Of a DNA stretch of 64,000 nt, positions 8,291-18,378 are shown one piece after another. Every line of letters starts with the position of its first letter. The first letter of the stretch is position 1. This stretch comes from Aquimarina sp. AU474 (GTDB taxonomy: Bacteria; Bacteroidota; Bacteroidia; Flavobacteriales; Flavobacteriaceae), in contig NZ_OMPE01000008.1 in assembly GCF_900312815.1 (NCBI RefSeq), forward strand, positions 496,001 to 560,000, given 5' to 3'. The notes under the pieces are model-generated. The model was not told the origin of the DNA. It did no database searches and saw only the letters and a program-made list of their open reading frames with translations. Position numbers and translations under genes: made by a program.

Positions 8291-9427
8291 TTAATATTCT
8301 TTAAGTTTTTGCGAGTTCTCAACCTTTCTAATATATTCTGTAGGAGTAAAATTAGTGATCTCTTTAAAGGCTTTGTAAAAAGTAGACTTTGAATTAAACC
8401 CAACTTCAAATGCTATAGAAATTAACGTAAATTCTTTATGTCTATTTTCATTTATTCTTTGTAAAAAATACTCAACTCGATATTCGTTAACCAGTTCATA
8501 AAAAGTTTTTTTGTAGATATTATTTAGAACCCATGATAATTTATTGGTTGTAGTATTAATTTCATTAGCTAGAATTGATAAACTCAATTCTGGTCGGCAA
8601 TATCCTTTCTTTTCTTCTAAAAAGCTGTCAATTAGATTTTTAATCTTATTTATTTCTTTTTCGTCAAGCTTATTCTTCTTTTTAGCTTCGTTTTCCTTAT
8701 TTAAGAGTAATCTAATTTTAAATACCTCTGGATGTTTTAAATTATAAAAACCTACTATATAAATTTGTATACCAAAGATCAAACATGATATGTCCCAGAT
8801 CATTCTAATATCGATTGGTAATTTTACAACAAAGCGTTCAATAATGCCTAACAACCAAAAAAACATATACACCAACAAGCAAATGAGCATAATTTTTATA
8901 TACTTTATGATGGTTTGATTAAAGGATAATTCTTCTTCTTCTTTTTTCTTATAGTAACTTAATAGTCTATTAGATTTGAATAAATATGCTGAAATAAAAA
9001 CAAAAAATATAACATCGTTACAAAACAATAAAGTAGCAAAATAACCGCTAACATCTTTTATTGAATCATAAATATACATATGAAAAAAACAGTAACCCAA
9101 ATACAATAATGCAGGCGAATAGTGATAGTATGGTAACTGATAGTTTCCATTTTTATAAAAAAGTAACCGCCTAATATAAGTATAAACTAATGGCCCAATA
9201 AAAAGATAAAAAGTATTAATGATATTACCATACAGCCTCAAAAAGTCTCTTTCAAATTGAGAGCCCAAAGCTCTTTCAAATAAAAAAACGCTATAAATAG
9301 CCAATAAGTATTGTATAATCCTGTTTGCTCCTGTATGCTTCTTAGGGATATATTGAATAGCGAAGATTAAAAAAATACACTGACCAATAATCAATACCAG
9401 AAAAAGCTCATATAGTGATATACTCAT
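8291..9427 (-). CDS. Membrane AraC-family transcriptional regulator
   Basis: 378 residues. The N-terminal ~235 residues contain about seven membrane helices. A charged linker (KENEAKKKNKLDEKEINKI) joins them to a C-terminal AraC/XylS helix-turn-helix domain (about 275-370), with AFEVGFNSKSTFYKAFKEIT as the second recognition unit. The layout is a membrane sensor fused directly to a DNA-binding domain, common in Flavobacteriia. The ligand is unknown. It is transcribed away from the serine hydrolase at 9631, so that gene is a candidate target. Compare the split homologue at 21166-22263. Confidence 0.85.
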   Translation of the reverse strand: MSISLYELFLVLIIGQCIFLIFAIQYIPKKHTGANRIIQYLLAIYSVFLFERALGSQFERDFLRLYGNIINTFYLFIGPLVYTYIRRLLFYKNGNYQLPYYHYSPALLYLGYCFFHMYIYDSIKDVSGYFATLLFCNDVIFFVFISAYLFKSNRLLSYYKKKEEEELSFNQTIIKYIKIMLICLLVYMFFWLLGIIERFVVKLPIDIRMIWDISCLIFGIQIYIVGFYNLKHPEVFKIRLLLNKENEAKKKNKLDEKEINKIKNLIDSFLEEKKGYCRPELSLSILANEINTTTNKLSWVLNNIYKKTFYELVNEYRVEYFLQRINENRHKEFTLISIAFEVGFNSKSTFYKAFKEITNFTPTEYIRKVENSQKLKEY

Positions 9428-9630
9428 CCTCTTATCATTTTAATACTGTTGTGTTTTGGTCCAACATAAAAATAAGTTTAATATTTCTTATCATTTCGTT
9501 TAGTTAGAATTTGATGTTCATATACAGACAAAAAAATAGTCTGATACTATAGTTTAGGACATCTAATAACGACAATCGTTACATCTGATGACGAAAAAAA
9601 GTTTTCTTTACAAAAAATCAAATTACAATT

Positions 9631-11283
9631 ATGAAATCAAATTGTTTATTTATCCTTATTACATGTCTATTAATATCATGTAAGAATAATAGTCAGTCAA
9701 AACCAGATAATACAACTGCAAACGAAATAGAAAACTTATATTTCTCAAAAGTTGATGTTACAAAAATTAAAACTAAAATTACCTCAGAGGATTACTCAAA
9801 TAATTTCAATCTGAATAAAGATAAATTTCTAACCATTATTTTCACCTTAGATAAACCGTTGATACAAAGTCTTCAAGAATTAGCCCCAACCTTATCTGAA
9901 GAGGAATTGTTAAGCAAAGGAAATTTTCAATTTTCATATATAGTAGATGGAGAATTAATCTATGTGGAGAACTTAGGCACTGGAGCGGGACCAAAAACAC
10001 GTAAAACAGAAGCACTTAGACAAGTAGTACCCATAATAACACCAGAAAGAATTAATTTTTGGGGTTGGTTTATGTGGCAACGGTTTATGAAAGTTAATGG
10101 TGGGATAGATGTGTTTACAGAAGGAAATCACACATTAAGTATAGAAATAAAGCCTTATTTAAGGGATGATACGTTAAAAGTAGGCCCTCTTTTGGCAAAA
10201 GGAAATATCGCTATAGAAGTGCCTAAAATAGATATAAATGAAAATTTAGTTCCTGTTCAGAAAATACAACCTAATAGTGGTTGGGAAATTTCTAAAGATA
10301 ATTTTGATAACCATAAAATTGAAGCACTTAATAGAAAAATAGCAGAAGGTAGGTTTGAAGATATTAACGGAATTGTAGTGATAAAAGATGGTAAACTCTT
10401 AATAGAGGAATATTTTAATGGTGCCACAAGAGATGGTTTACACAACCCTAGATCGGTAGGAAAGTCATTTGCCTCTACAATAATGGGCATTGCAATTAAG
10501 GACAAATTCTTAAAAGATGAAAATGCTTTATTAAAAGACTTTTATGATTTAAAATCATTCAAAAATTATAGTGCAAAGAAAGATTCTGTAACGTTAAAAT
10601 CACTTTTAACCATGAGTTCTGGATTTCTTGGTAATGATTGGGATCAAGACAATCCAGGGACCGAAGATAAGATGCAATCCACTGATAATTGGGTGAAATT
10701 TGCGTTAAATTTACCCATGCATGAAGATAAAGTAATAGGTAAGGATTATAATTATTTCACTGCTGGTGTTGGTTTGCTAGGGGATATTATGCATAAAACA
10801 GTTCCTGATGGATTGGTCTCTTATGCCGATAAAAAATTATTTGCTCCATTAGGTATTACCAATTATAAGTGGTTTTACACTCCTCAAAATATTGCATATA
10901 CAGGTGGAGGAATAGAACTTCGGGCTGTGGACTTTGCAAAATATGGCCAATTATATAAAAACAAAGGACTTTGGAATGGTAAACAAATCTTAACTGAAGA
11001 ATGGGCAGAAAAAAGTTTAGCCAAACAAGTATCACAATCTTATGCAGGAATAGAAGATGGATATTATGGTTATCTTTTTTGGAATAATTCATATAATGTA
11101 AATGGTAAAAATTATGAAGTTTCTTTTTGCTCGGGCAACGGAGGCAATAAAATCCTTATTTTTAATGACATTCCTTTTGTTATAGTGATCACTGCTTCGG
11201 CATATGGTAAACCATATGCTCGCATCGATGTTGATAAAATGATTACTGATTATATATTGCCTGCAATACTAGAAAAAAAATAA
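9631..11283 (+). CDS. Serine hydrolase lipoprotein, class C beta-lactamase family
   Basis: 550 residues. The N-terminus has a lipobox ending at Cys17 (LLISC), so it is probably a lipoprotein. Residues ~25-200 form an unassigned N-terminal domain. The S12/beta-lactamase-like domain follows, with the nucleophile motif SVGK at 275-278 (typical S-x-x-K) and the LLTMSSG strand-turn of the family. Members include D-aminopeptidases, esterases and penicillin-binding-like enzymes, so antibiotic resistance should not be assumed. It lies divergent from the membrane AraC regulator and ends inside a perfect bidirectional terminator. Confidence 0.85.
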   Translation: MKSNCLFILITCLLISCKNNSQSKPDNTTANEIENLYFSKVDVTKIKTKITSEDYSNNFNLNKDKFLTIIFTLDKPLIQSLQELAPTLSEEELLSKGNFQFSYIVDGELIYVENLGTGAGPKTRKTEALRQVVPIITPERINFWGWFMWQRFMKVNGGIDVFTEGNHTLSIEIKPYLRDDTLKVGPLLAKGNIAIEVPKIDINENLVPVQKIQPNSGWEISKDNFDNHKIEALNRKIAEGRFEDINGIVVIKDGKLLIEEYFNGATRDGLHNPRSVGKSFASTIMGIAIKDKFLKDENALLKDFYDLKSFKNYSAKKDSVTLKSLLTMSSGFLGNDWDQDNPGTEDKMQSTDNWVKFALNLPMHEDKVIGKDYNYFTAGVGLLGDIMHKTVPDGLVSYADKKLFAPLGITNYKWFYTPQNIAYTGGGIELRAVDFAKYGQLYKNKGLWNGKQILTEEWAEKSLAKQVSQSYAGIEDGYYGYLFWNNSYNVNGKNYEVSFCSGNGGNKILIFNDIPFVIVITASAYGKPYARIDVDKMITDYILPAILEKK

Positions 11284-11332
11284 AGCAGTAAAACAAGGCT
11301 GTCCAAAAAGACAGCCTTGTTTTACTGCTTTA
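11281..11332. terminator. Bidirectional intrinsic terminator, perfect 23-bp stem
   Basis: 11281-11303 pairs perfectly with 11310-11332 around a CAAAAA loop. The stem includes the stop codon of the upstream serine hydrolase. It ends 8 bases before the 3' end of the convergent S41 gene, so it can serve both genes. Confidence 0.9.
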
Positions 11333-11340
11333 GAAATCAC

Positions 11341-12750
11341 TTAATTCTTTAGTATTTCCAAAGCGCGTTCTATTCCGCTATCCTTTTCTTCTTGAAAATC
11401 TTGAGTTGATAAAAATGGTACTCGATTTTCTTGATTTTCTGGGCCAATTCCAACAACTTCAAAAACCTCTCCTTGGGCATCACTATATATTTCATTAGAC
11501 AACCCTATTTCGGCTCCATTAGGTAATACATGCGTAAGAATAGTAGAAAAAGCACCGCTGGTATTTTCTCCAACAATCGATACATAAGGCAAATCTTTGA
11601 GACATAGCGCAAAAAGTTCTGCTGCACTTATGGTGTAAGGACTTGTAAGCAAAATGATATCATCGGTAAATTGAAAATTACCTTTAGGAGCTACAGAAAA
11701 AGACATGTTTTCGGTAAAATTATCTCCTAATCTGGCTTTTTTGAAATAGGAGATTCGCTCTTGATTTATAAAACGAGATACCATATTCAAAGCTACTGTA
11801 TCGTACCCACCACTATTAAAACGAATGTCAATAATAAGTTTTGAAACTCCGGAGTCGTTAAGGTCATTCATCATTCTGTCTAAAACAGCATTTAAGGTCG
11901 AGATTTCGTTATCAAAATCGGTTCCGTAGGTTTCCATATAAAGAATATTAATATATCCCACATTACCAATTAACCCCCAAATAATATTCTCTCGTTCATC
12001 TATCTCAAAATTACCGCCTAAATATTCTTCTGTAATCGTAATTATTTTTTGGTTACCAAGGTCAAAAAAATCATCTTCATTCTCAAGAATCAGCTCTCCA
12101 CTTAAATTTGCATTTAGCCGTTCGAATAATGTTAGATTTCCGGATTCAATTTGGATAGCATTGGCATCATCTACAATGCTCACATGGCCATCATCTAATA
12201 CGTAGGCAAGCTCTTCTAGCGTATCATAAAAGTTTTCTGTAGTAATCTGATCTCGAAGGTTTTCATATATATCCCAATCAATATTTCTGGTTTCGAAAAA
12301 GGCATAATAATCATTAAAAATATTCCAGAAATGATCAAAATTAACCTTAGGATCTTCGGTATCAGAAATCATATCCGGAAGACAATTGGGATTCTGATCT
12401 GGTAATCTGGTAAATACCAATTCTGAATCTGATAGTTCTGAAGAGGCTATGAGCTCATTTTCGGTAATACGATCAAAATCAAACCCAAAAAAATCTTGAA
12501 GAACAAAATCATCGTTTTGAACTGAACAGCCTGTCGAGTTAAAGTTGTAAAATACATTGGTATCAGCGGCAAATTCGAAAACCCAGCCTTTTTCTTCTAT
12601 AGACCAAAATCCATTCATCCAATCTTCTGGTGGAGTAGTAGAACCATCATCAAACTGACAGGAATTAAAAATTAATACAATACATAGTAGAAAGCATGCT
12701 TTAATATGCTTTGTTATTTCTGTTTTCGTGATCATATATGAATTTGTCAT
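11341..12750 (-). CDS. S41-family peptidase lipoprotein
   Basis: 469 residues from the first ATG. A start five codons later (12735) gives a cleaner lipoprotein signal (KACFLLCIVLIFNSC). The S41 core shows LIIDIRFNSGGYDT, and TISAAELF places the likely nucleophile near Ser375, followed by VGENTSGAFS. These are the hallmarks of C-terminal-processing-protease-like enzymes, probably acting in the periplasm or at the cell surface. The N-terminal ~120 residues are acidic and unassigned. The gene faces the serine hydrolase at 9631 across a shared terminator. Confidence 0.85.
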   Translation of the reverse strand: MTNSYMITKTEITKHIKACFLLCIVLIFNSCQFDDGSTTPPEDWMNGFWSIEEKGWVFEFAADTNVFYNFNSTGCSVQNDDFVLQDFFGFDFDRITENELIASSELSDSELVFTRLPDQNPNCLPDMISDTEDPKVNFDHFWNIFNDYYAFFETRNIDWDIYENLRDQITTENFYDTLEELAYVLDDGHVSIVDDANAIQIESGNLTLFERLNANLSGELILENEDDFFDLGNQKIITITEEYLGGNFEIDERENIIWGLIGNVGYINILYMETYGTDFDNEISTLNAVLDRMMNDLNDSGVSKLIIDIRFNSGGYDTVALNMVSRFINQERISYFKKARLGDNFTENMSFSVAPKGNFQFTDDIILLTSPYTISAAELFALCLKDLPYVSIVGENTSGAFSTILTHVLPNGAEIGLSNEIYSDAQGEVFEVVGIGPENQENRVPFLSTQDFQEEKDSGIERALEILKN

Positions 12751-12838
12751 AGTTTATTTTTTGAAATTATTAGTATAATTGAAAGTAGAGGAATACGTTT
12801 TTTTTCTATTTTAAAAATCAGTACGATTTTGGATATCC

Positions 12839-13351
12839 TCAAAAACGATATCCTATTCTAAGGTTAACATAAGGTGCAAAAACTACTTCTCTTCGATATC
12901 CAAGCCCTCCACCAACTCCAACTTCATAATTAAAATGATCGCCAAGATTTCTTCTTATACCCCAAGTGGGAGCCATAAACATTCGATTTACATCATTATC
13001 TTCAGCCTCTAAAGCCGTACGGAAATGATAACTAGCCCTTAGCGAGAAGTAATTACCACTATTACCATCTATTCTTTTATTCTTATCGGCACGCTCATTT
13101 AGATTATAGTACCAACGTGGTTCTAATGCTAGTATCGGTACAATATTGGCTGTATTTACACCTCCTAAACCTATTTCGCTTCGTAAAGCCACTTGATTTG
13201 ATAATTTTAACTCATTGTGAGCCCATATGCCCAATAATCCAATTTGAATACCAAATACAGATTTTTCTACCGATACATCATCTTTTGCATTTTGAGAAAA
13301 CCCGAAATATGAACTCATTACTAAAAGGAAAACGAAAACTAGTTTGATCAT
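12839..13351 (-). CDS. Small outer-membrane beta-barrel-like protein
   Basis: 170 residues with a signal peptide (about 1-19, ending in YFGFS). The mature protein alternates short amphipathic strands and turns (LALEPRWYYNLNERA, YFSLRASYHF, YEVGVGGGLGYRR) and ends in YVNLRIGYRF, an aromatic C-terminus typical of outer-membrane barrels. No specific family is recognised. It is divergent from another barrel-like gene (13501), and the two share a symmetric promoter region. Confidence 0.65.
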   Translation of the reverse strand: MIKLVFVFLLVMSSYFGFSQNAKDDVSVEKSVFGIQIGLLGIWAHNELKLSNQVALRSEIGLGGVNTANIVPILALEPRWYYNLNERADKNKRIDGNSGNYFSLRASYHFRTALEAEDNDVNRMFMAPTWGIRRNLGDHFNYEVGVGGGLGYRREVVFAPYVNLRIGYRF

Positions 13352-13364
13352 TCTAAACGTTATT

Positions 13365-13478
13365 TTAAAATTTTACATCCCTAAAACAAATAGCAAGGGA
13401 AATACCCTACTAAAAATTTAAAAAAAATAATAGTAGGGTATGTGTGGGTTCATATGTTTTAGGGGTGTAAAATTTTAA
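13365..13478. promoter_or_regulatory. Nested symmetric dyad between two divergent outer-membrane genes
   Basis: The outer arms 13365-13388 and 13455-13478 are inverted copies, 24 bases with one mismatch. The inner arms 13402-13412 and 13431-13441 (ATACCCTACTA and its complement) are perfect. Both pairs have the same centre, 13421.5. The outer arms end 13 and 22 bases from the two start codons. This looks like a mirror-image duplicated promoter or operator that co-regulates both genes; that function is inferred. Confidence 0.6.
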
Positions 13479-13500
13479 CACAAGACTATAAAACAGAATC

Positions 13501-14091
13501 ATGAAAAAAATTGGATACAATATTCTCATAGGATTATTAACTATAGTATCATTAAATGCACAAGAAATAGAAAGTGACTTTGAGAAAGAAGGTAGTATAC
13601 CAAAAAACAATATTAAAGTATACCCTATATATGCATTGTCAGGAATTATTGGTATAGGGTATGAACGTGTAATAACCCCAAAAATGTCAATAAACGTTAT
13701 AATCCTACAGCAATTTGCCGAGCCAAACTTTGATAATAACGTATTCGAGAGAAATTATAATCTATTTTTTGAAACGGATATAAGACGCTATCTCTCCAAA
13801 CGAAAAAAATCTCCAGAAGGTTGGTTTGTAAGTGCAGGATTGTTGACAGAATATAATTATGATAGACTTAAAAATAGCGATAACAATCAAACTACAGATG
13901 TAGAACGCCTATGGGTTGGTGGTTCTGGTAAGATAGGCTATCAATGGATATTTAAGAAAGCATTAAAAGGTATATCTACAGAAGTAGCAGGAGGTCTAGC
14001 CTATAGAACTATAATAGAAGGTATTTCTGATACTAACTCTCAAAGCGGATTTGATACCATAATAGACGTTACTGTTGGCTATTCTTGGTAA
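13501..14091 (+). CDS. Outer-membrane beta-barrel-like protein
   Basis: 196 residues with a signal peptide (1-20, ending in SLNAQ). Alternating strand-like segments (YPIYALSGIIGIGYERV, WFVSAGLLTEYNYDRL, GGSGKIGYQWIF, VAGGLAYRTI) end in FDTIIDVTVGYSW, with a C-terminal Trp as in many barrels. The family is not recognised. The gene lies 65 bases ahead of the ECF sigma factor operon and opposite the similar-sized barrel gene at 12839, so both may report on or respond to the same envelope signal. Confidence 0.65.
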   Translation: MKKIGYNILIGLLTIVSLNAQEIESDFEKEGSIPKNNIKVYPIYALSGIIGIGYERVITPKMSINVIILQQFAEPNFDNNVFERNYNLFFETDIRRYLSKRKKSPEGWFVSAGLLTEYNYDRLKNSDNNQTTDVERLWVGGSGKIGYQWIFKKALKGISTEVAGGLAYRTIIEGISDTNSQSGFDTIIDVTVGYSW

Positions 14092-14156
14092 TAAATGGTT
14101 GATTTGTATTTTATGTTTTTTATATAATTTTGAATACTTTATTTAATTTTTTAATA

Positions 14157-14675
14157 ATGCCCAAAAAAGTAATTAGCGTTTGTGAAGAGAAAGTATATGA
14201 CAAACTATACCGTGAGCACGCAGAAAAAATATGTTACTACCTCTATTACAAATATGGAGATATGGAAAAGGCCCAGGATATTGTGCAAGATAGTTTTGCA
14301 AAATTATGGATTAACTGCTCTAAGATACTTTTTGGTGCGGCCAAAAGTTTTCTTTATAAAATAGCCAATAATGCTTCGATCAATGCTCTTGTCCATCAAA
14401 AAACAGTTTTAAAATATCAAGAAATAGCGCAAAAAACCTATACCAACGAATCTCCAGAATTTCAGATGGAAGAAAAAGAATTTATGCATCGCCTTAATAG
14501 AGCTATTTCTGATTTAAAGGACGGGCAACGGGAAGTTTTTCTTTTGAATAGAATGGAAAATAAAACATACAAAGAGATTGCAGAAATGTTAGAAATCTCT
14601 GTAAAAGCAGTAGAAAAACGAATGCACTTAGCATTAGTTATTTTAAGAAAAAAAATAAAGTCACCTAATATATAA
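14157..14675 (+). CDS. ECF-type RNA polymerase sigma factor
   Basis: 172 residues from the ATG at 14157; an upstream TTG at 14130 is a poorer start. Region 2 is seen in YREHAEKICYYLYYKYGDMEKAQDIVQDSFAKLW (given here only as the span ~12-46). Region 4 carries MENKTYKEIAEMLEISVKAV, the -35-binding helix-turn-helix. ECF sigma factors of the FecI type direct RNA polymerase to genes for surface receptors. The FecR gene follows after 3 bases and the TonB receptor overlaps FecR by 4, which makes a classic trans-envelope signalling operon. Confidence 0.9.
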   Translation: MPKKVISVCEEKVYDKLYREHAEKICYYLYYKYGDMEKAQDIVQDSFAKLWINCSKILFGAAKSFLYKIANNASINALVHQKTVLKYQEIAQKTYTNESPEFQMEEKEFMHRLNRAISDLKDGQREVFLLNRMENKTYKEIAEMLEISVKAVEKRMHLALVILRKKIKSPNI

Positions 14676-14678
14676 CGT

Positions 14679-15599
14679 ATGAAAAAAGATTTTAATGAAG
14701 ATGACTTTTTGGGAAAATGGTTATCTGGTGATCTATCTAATGAAGATCGTAAGGCTTTTGAGGAATCAGAAGATTATGTTGTATATAAAGATATATTAAG
14801 AGGAGTAGAGCGGCTAGATAAACCTGTTTTTGATGTAGAAAAAGGGTTGAAAGCGCAAAAAATCTATAATACTTCTTATAAAAAAGCCAAAACATCCAAA
14901 GTTTTTAAACTTCGCACATGGATATATAGTGCGGCTGCGGTGGTTTTGGTTTTAATCGGATTAAGAACAATATTTTTTAAAGATGTTACCATACGTACTA
15001 AAATGGCACAAACGCAAGTTGTAACGCTGCCTGATCATTCTGTGGTAACGCTCAATGCCGATTCTTCTTTAAAATATGATAAAGACTCTTTTTTAGAGCA
15101 TAGGGAGTTATATTTAAAAGGAGAGGCATTTTTTGATGTTCATAAAGGATCCTCATTCACGGTAACTACTAAAAATGGTAAGATTACTGTTTTAGGGACG
15201 ACATTTGATGTATATTCTAGAGATCGAACATTAGAGGTACATTGTTTTGAGGGTAAAATAAGTGTGAAAAATGAGATCAATGAAGTGATTCTTACTCCCG
15301 GAAAAGGAACTAAATCTAATAAAAAAGAGGAGTTGTCTATAGTTGAGATTTCAAATCCAAAACCGGATTGGCTAGATGGTAAAAGTAGCTTTTTTGAAGT
15401 ACCCCTTGAGCGACTCATAAAAGAATTAGAACGACAATACAACATCAAAATTCGTACAGGAAATATAGATACAAAAAGAGTATTTACAGGTTTTTTTAAG
15501 CATACAAATTTAAAAGTTGCGCTTAGCACAAGCTTTGACCCTATGAATATTAGTTATACATTTGAAGGAGATAGCATTATAGCCCTAAAAAATAAATGA
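14679..15599 (+). CDS. FecR-family anti-sigma factor
   Basis: 306 residues. The N-terminal cytoplasmic part (about 1-80) would bind the sigma factor. One membrane helix (about 87-105, WIYSAAAVVLVLIGL) follows. The periplasmic FecR domain holds TLPDHSVVTLNADSSLKYD, the GEAFFDV motif and VLGTTFDVYS, then a C-terminal domain (about 235-300) that receives the signal from the receptor's N-terminal domain. It overlaps the next start codon by 4 bases (ATGA), so translation is coupled to the receptor. Confidence 0.92.
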   Translation: MKKDFNEDDFLGKWLSGDLSNEDRKAFEESEDYVVYKDILRGVERLDKPVFDVEKGLKAQKIYNTSYKKAKTSKVFKLRTWIYSAAAVVLVLIGLRTIFFKDVTIRTKMAQTQVVTLPDHSVVTLNADSSLKYDKDSFLEHRELYLKGEAFFDVHKGSSFTVTTKNGKITVLGTTFDVYSRDRTLEVHCFEGKISVKNEINEVILTPGKGTKSNKKEELSIVEISNPKPDWLDGKSSFFEVPLERLIKELERQYNIKIRTGNIDTKRVFTGFFKHTNLKVALSTSFDPMNISYTFEGDSIIALKNK

Positions 15600-18229
15600 T
15601 TCGTTTTCAGGTGGTTAGATTGATAATATGTTGTATGCTGGGTATATCTTGCTATTCGCAGCAAACAAATCATCGTATCGATAGTACCGAAAAGATATCC
15701 TTACAAGAGGTGCTGAAAACGTTTGAAAATCAATATCATTTTGACTTTTCTTATGATGTCGAAGCGATCAAGAATATCAAACTTAACATTGATCAAGATG
15801 ATATTGCAATTGATTCACTAGTAGCAGTACTAAAAGAACAAACTCAATTTATACTGCAGAAGATTGACGATCGTAGCTATATTTTGATAGAAAATGATAA
15901 CACCATAGCTATTTGTGGTTATGTGATTGATTCGGTAAGTACTTTTGAGCTTACTCAAGCAAATATTATAAGAAATAAGTATGTAATTGGACTTACAGAT
16001 GAACACGGATATTTTGAAGTACGTGTACCTTCAAGGGATTCAATTTCTATATCCTATTTGGGATATGATACAAAGACAATTAAAGCGGCTACTTTTTTAG
16101 ATTCGAGTTGTGATACAATTCTATTAAAACCAGAAGTCCTAAATTTAAGTCAGGTAGTAATTAAGGAATACCTTACTACCGGTATCCAAAAAAATAAAGA
16201 TGCATCGATTAATGTATCCACAAAAAAACTTAGAATTCTTCCGGGGTTAGTAGAGCCCGATGTTTTGCAAAGTTTACAATTAATACCAGGAGTAAGTAGT
16301 CCAACTGAAGATCCAGCAGGATTATATATTCGAGGCGGGACACCAGATCAAAATTTAGTGTTGTGGGATGGAATAAAAATGTATAATAACGGTCATTTTT
16401 TTAATCAGATATCAACATATAACCCCAACATTGTTAAAAACGTAAAGGTATACAGAGGGGGTACCAGTGTGCGATATGGAGATCGAGTTTCTGGAGCAAT
16501 TATTATAGAATCCGATGATGACTTAACCGATACACTCAAAATAGGAGGAGGGGTTAATTTTACTCATGCAGATCTTTTTGTAAAAGCACCTTTATCTGAA
16601 AAACTGGGGGTAATGGGAGCTTTCCGTAGATCTACTACAGACTTATATTCAAATATTGGATACAACAACCTTGTTCGAAAAGTATTTCAGAATACAAGAG
16701 CCGATATTTCTGATGATACAGGAGAAAATACTATTGACAGAGAATTTAGTGAAGATAACTTCTCTTTTTCTGACGCTAATTTCAAGGTCGTTTGGAATCC
16801 TAATTCAACTAATACTGTGAAATTTAGTACCATATTTGCAGAAAACAAGTTAGATAATGTTACTCTACCTCAAGATGTAGACGATCCCAGTTCTTTTAGC
16901 ACAAAAGATCTGTACAACATTAGAAACGTAGGTGCCAGTCTAAACTGGAAAAAAAAATACTCGAATAATACTGTGCAAAAAGTAAGTTCTTATTTTTCCA
17001 TATATGACACTAAGTATAGTATTGCCAGAAAAGCTCTAAATGTAAATCAAAACTTTGATTTTACCCAAAATAACCATGTCAAGGATATAGGTATAGAATA
17101 TTCTTTGGATATTCCTATTACCAAAAAACAGTCATTGGCATTGGGATATCAATATGCATATAATGAAACAAGATATAATTATAGACAAGCGTTAACCGGA
17201 GATTTTGAGGATTCTTTTATGAGTATTACAAATGGTAATGGTAATAATCATACGTTGTATTCAGAGTATACCTATAAAGGAAAAAAGACCTACGCTAGTT
17301 TTGGTCTTAGAGGATCTTATTTAAGCAATACAGATCAGTTTTTTATAGAGCCTCGCATGTTTGCATCGCTAGAAATTTTCAAAAACTTCAGGATAACAAC
17401 TTCTGCAGAAATAAAGAATCAACAACTTAATAATTTTAGTGATTTTACTAGCCTTAGTCCATCAATAGGTAGTCTTCCCGTAGTTGATAACCTCTGGTTA
17501 CTTTCTGGCAATATTTTATATGAGGGAAATCCATTTTTCATTCCTGTGATAAAAAGCAAACAATTTACTTTTGGATCCTTGTACACGTATAGAGGTTGGA
17601 ATTTTGATCTAGAAGGATATTATAAAAGGCTTACCGATATAAACTCGGTTAATAATATTATTTTACAGATTGTCCCTTCTCAGACTGATACAGGTATAGA
17701 TATAGGGAAAGAAGAACGTATTGGTTTTGATTTTCTATTAAAAAAAAGAATTCGTAATTATCGATTTTGGATTGGATATTCATTCAGTAACACCTCAATT
17801 ACGTTCCCTACACTGCAACAAAGGTCTTTTTCAAGTAATTTTAATCAACGACATGTATTTAATATTTCGCAAACACTAAAAGTTAATCACCTTGAGTTTG
17901 CTCTAGGATGGAACTATGCTACAGGTAGTCCCTTTACTAAGCTTATACCAGACGAAGATGGTTTTTTTGGTAATATTATCGAGCCCGAAGGGATTAATGT
18001 AAATAGATTTAAATCCTATCATAGATTAGATGCTTCTGTACTATATCGATTTACTATGAAAACCAAAAAACCATGGAGAGGGATGTTGGGCTTCTCATTA
18101 CGTAACATTTATAATCGAAAAAATACGATTGGACAAGGGTTTATTGAAACTGGCGAAGATAATATAGGTACGTTTGAAAGAAGGTCATTGCGGCTTACAC
18201 CAGATGTAGTTATCCGTTTTAATTTTTAA
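15596..18229 (+). CDS. TonB-dependent receptor with STN signalling domain
   Basis: 877 residues. A signal peptide (about 1-22) is followed by a secretin/TonB N-terminal-like (STN) domain (about 30-100, LQEVLKTFENQYHFDFSYD...YILIEND), a carboxypeptidase-like regulatory domain (about 105-180), and a plug domain with LYIRGGTPDQNLVLWDG. The rest is a C-terminal outer-membrane barrel. The STN domain and the upstream sigma/FecR pair imply that substrate binding induces transcription. There is no SusD partner, so the ligand may be a siderophore, peptide or oligosaccharide; it cannot be told from sequence. Confidence 0.9.
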   Translation: MIRFQVVRLIICCMLGISCYSQQTNHRIDSTEKISLQEVLKTFENQYHFDFSYDVEAIKNIKLNIDQDDIAIDSLVAVLKEQTQFILQKIDDRSYILIENDNTIAICGYVIDSVSTFELTQANIIRNKYVIGLTDEHGYFEVRVPSRDSISISYLGYDTKTIKAATFLDSSCDTILLKPEVLNLSQVVIKEYLTTGIQKNKDASINVSTKKLRILPGLVEPDVLQSLQLIPGVSSPTEDPAGLYIRGGTPDQNLVLWDGIKMYNNGHFFNQISTYNPNIVKNVKVYRGGTSVRYGDRVSGAIIIESDDDLTDTLKIGGGVNFTHADLFVKAPLSEKLGVMGAFRRSTTDLYSNIGYNNLVRKVFQNTRADISDDTGENTIDREFSEDNFSFSDANFKVVWNPNSTNTVKFSTIFAENKLDNVTLPQDVDDPSSFSTKDLYNIRNVGASLNWKKKYSNNTVQKVSSYFSIYDTKYSIARKALNVNQNFDFTQNNHVKDIGIEYSLDIPITKKQSLALGYQYAYNETRYNYRQALTGDFEDSFMSITNGNGNNHTLYSEYTYKGKKTYASFGLRGSYLSNTDQFFIEPRMFASLEIFKNFRITTSAEIKNQQLNNFSDFTSLSPSIGSLPVVDNLWLLSGNILYEGNPFFIPVIKSKQFTFGSLYTYRGWNFDLEGYYKRLTDINSVNNIILQIVPSQTDTGIDIGKEERIGFDFLLKKRIRNYRFWIGYSFSNTSITFPTLQQRSFSSNFNQRHVFNISQTLKVNHLEFALGWNYATGSPFTKLIPDEDGFFGNIIEPEGINVNRFKSYHRLDASVLYRFTMKTKKPWRGMLGFSLRNIYNRKNTIGQGFIETGEDNIGTFERRSLRLTPDVVIRFNF

Positions 18230-18378
18230 AAATTGTTTTTGAGGTATTAAACCTTCCCAGGTGATAAAGCAACCGTTCTACTACGCGATAAGATGTCTAT
18301 AGTATTATACTATTGCTCTCATATTTCATTAGGTTAGATTTGAGATTTTAATGTTGACATATATTTCATTAAGTATTC

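Noticed and set aside
9631..11283. True antibiotic-resistance beta-lactamase
   Set aside because: The S-x-x-K family is broad, and the extra N-terminal domain and context point to a different hydrolase.
15140..15529. 129-codon open frame antisense to the FecR gene
   Set aside because: It lies wholly inside a well-supported gene and shows no family features.
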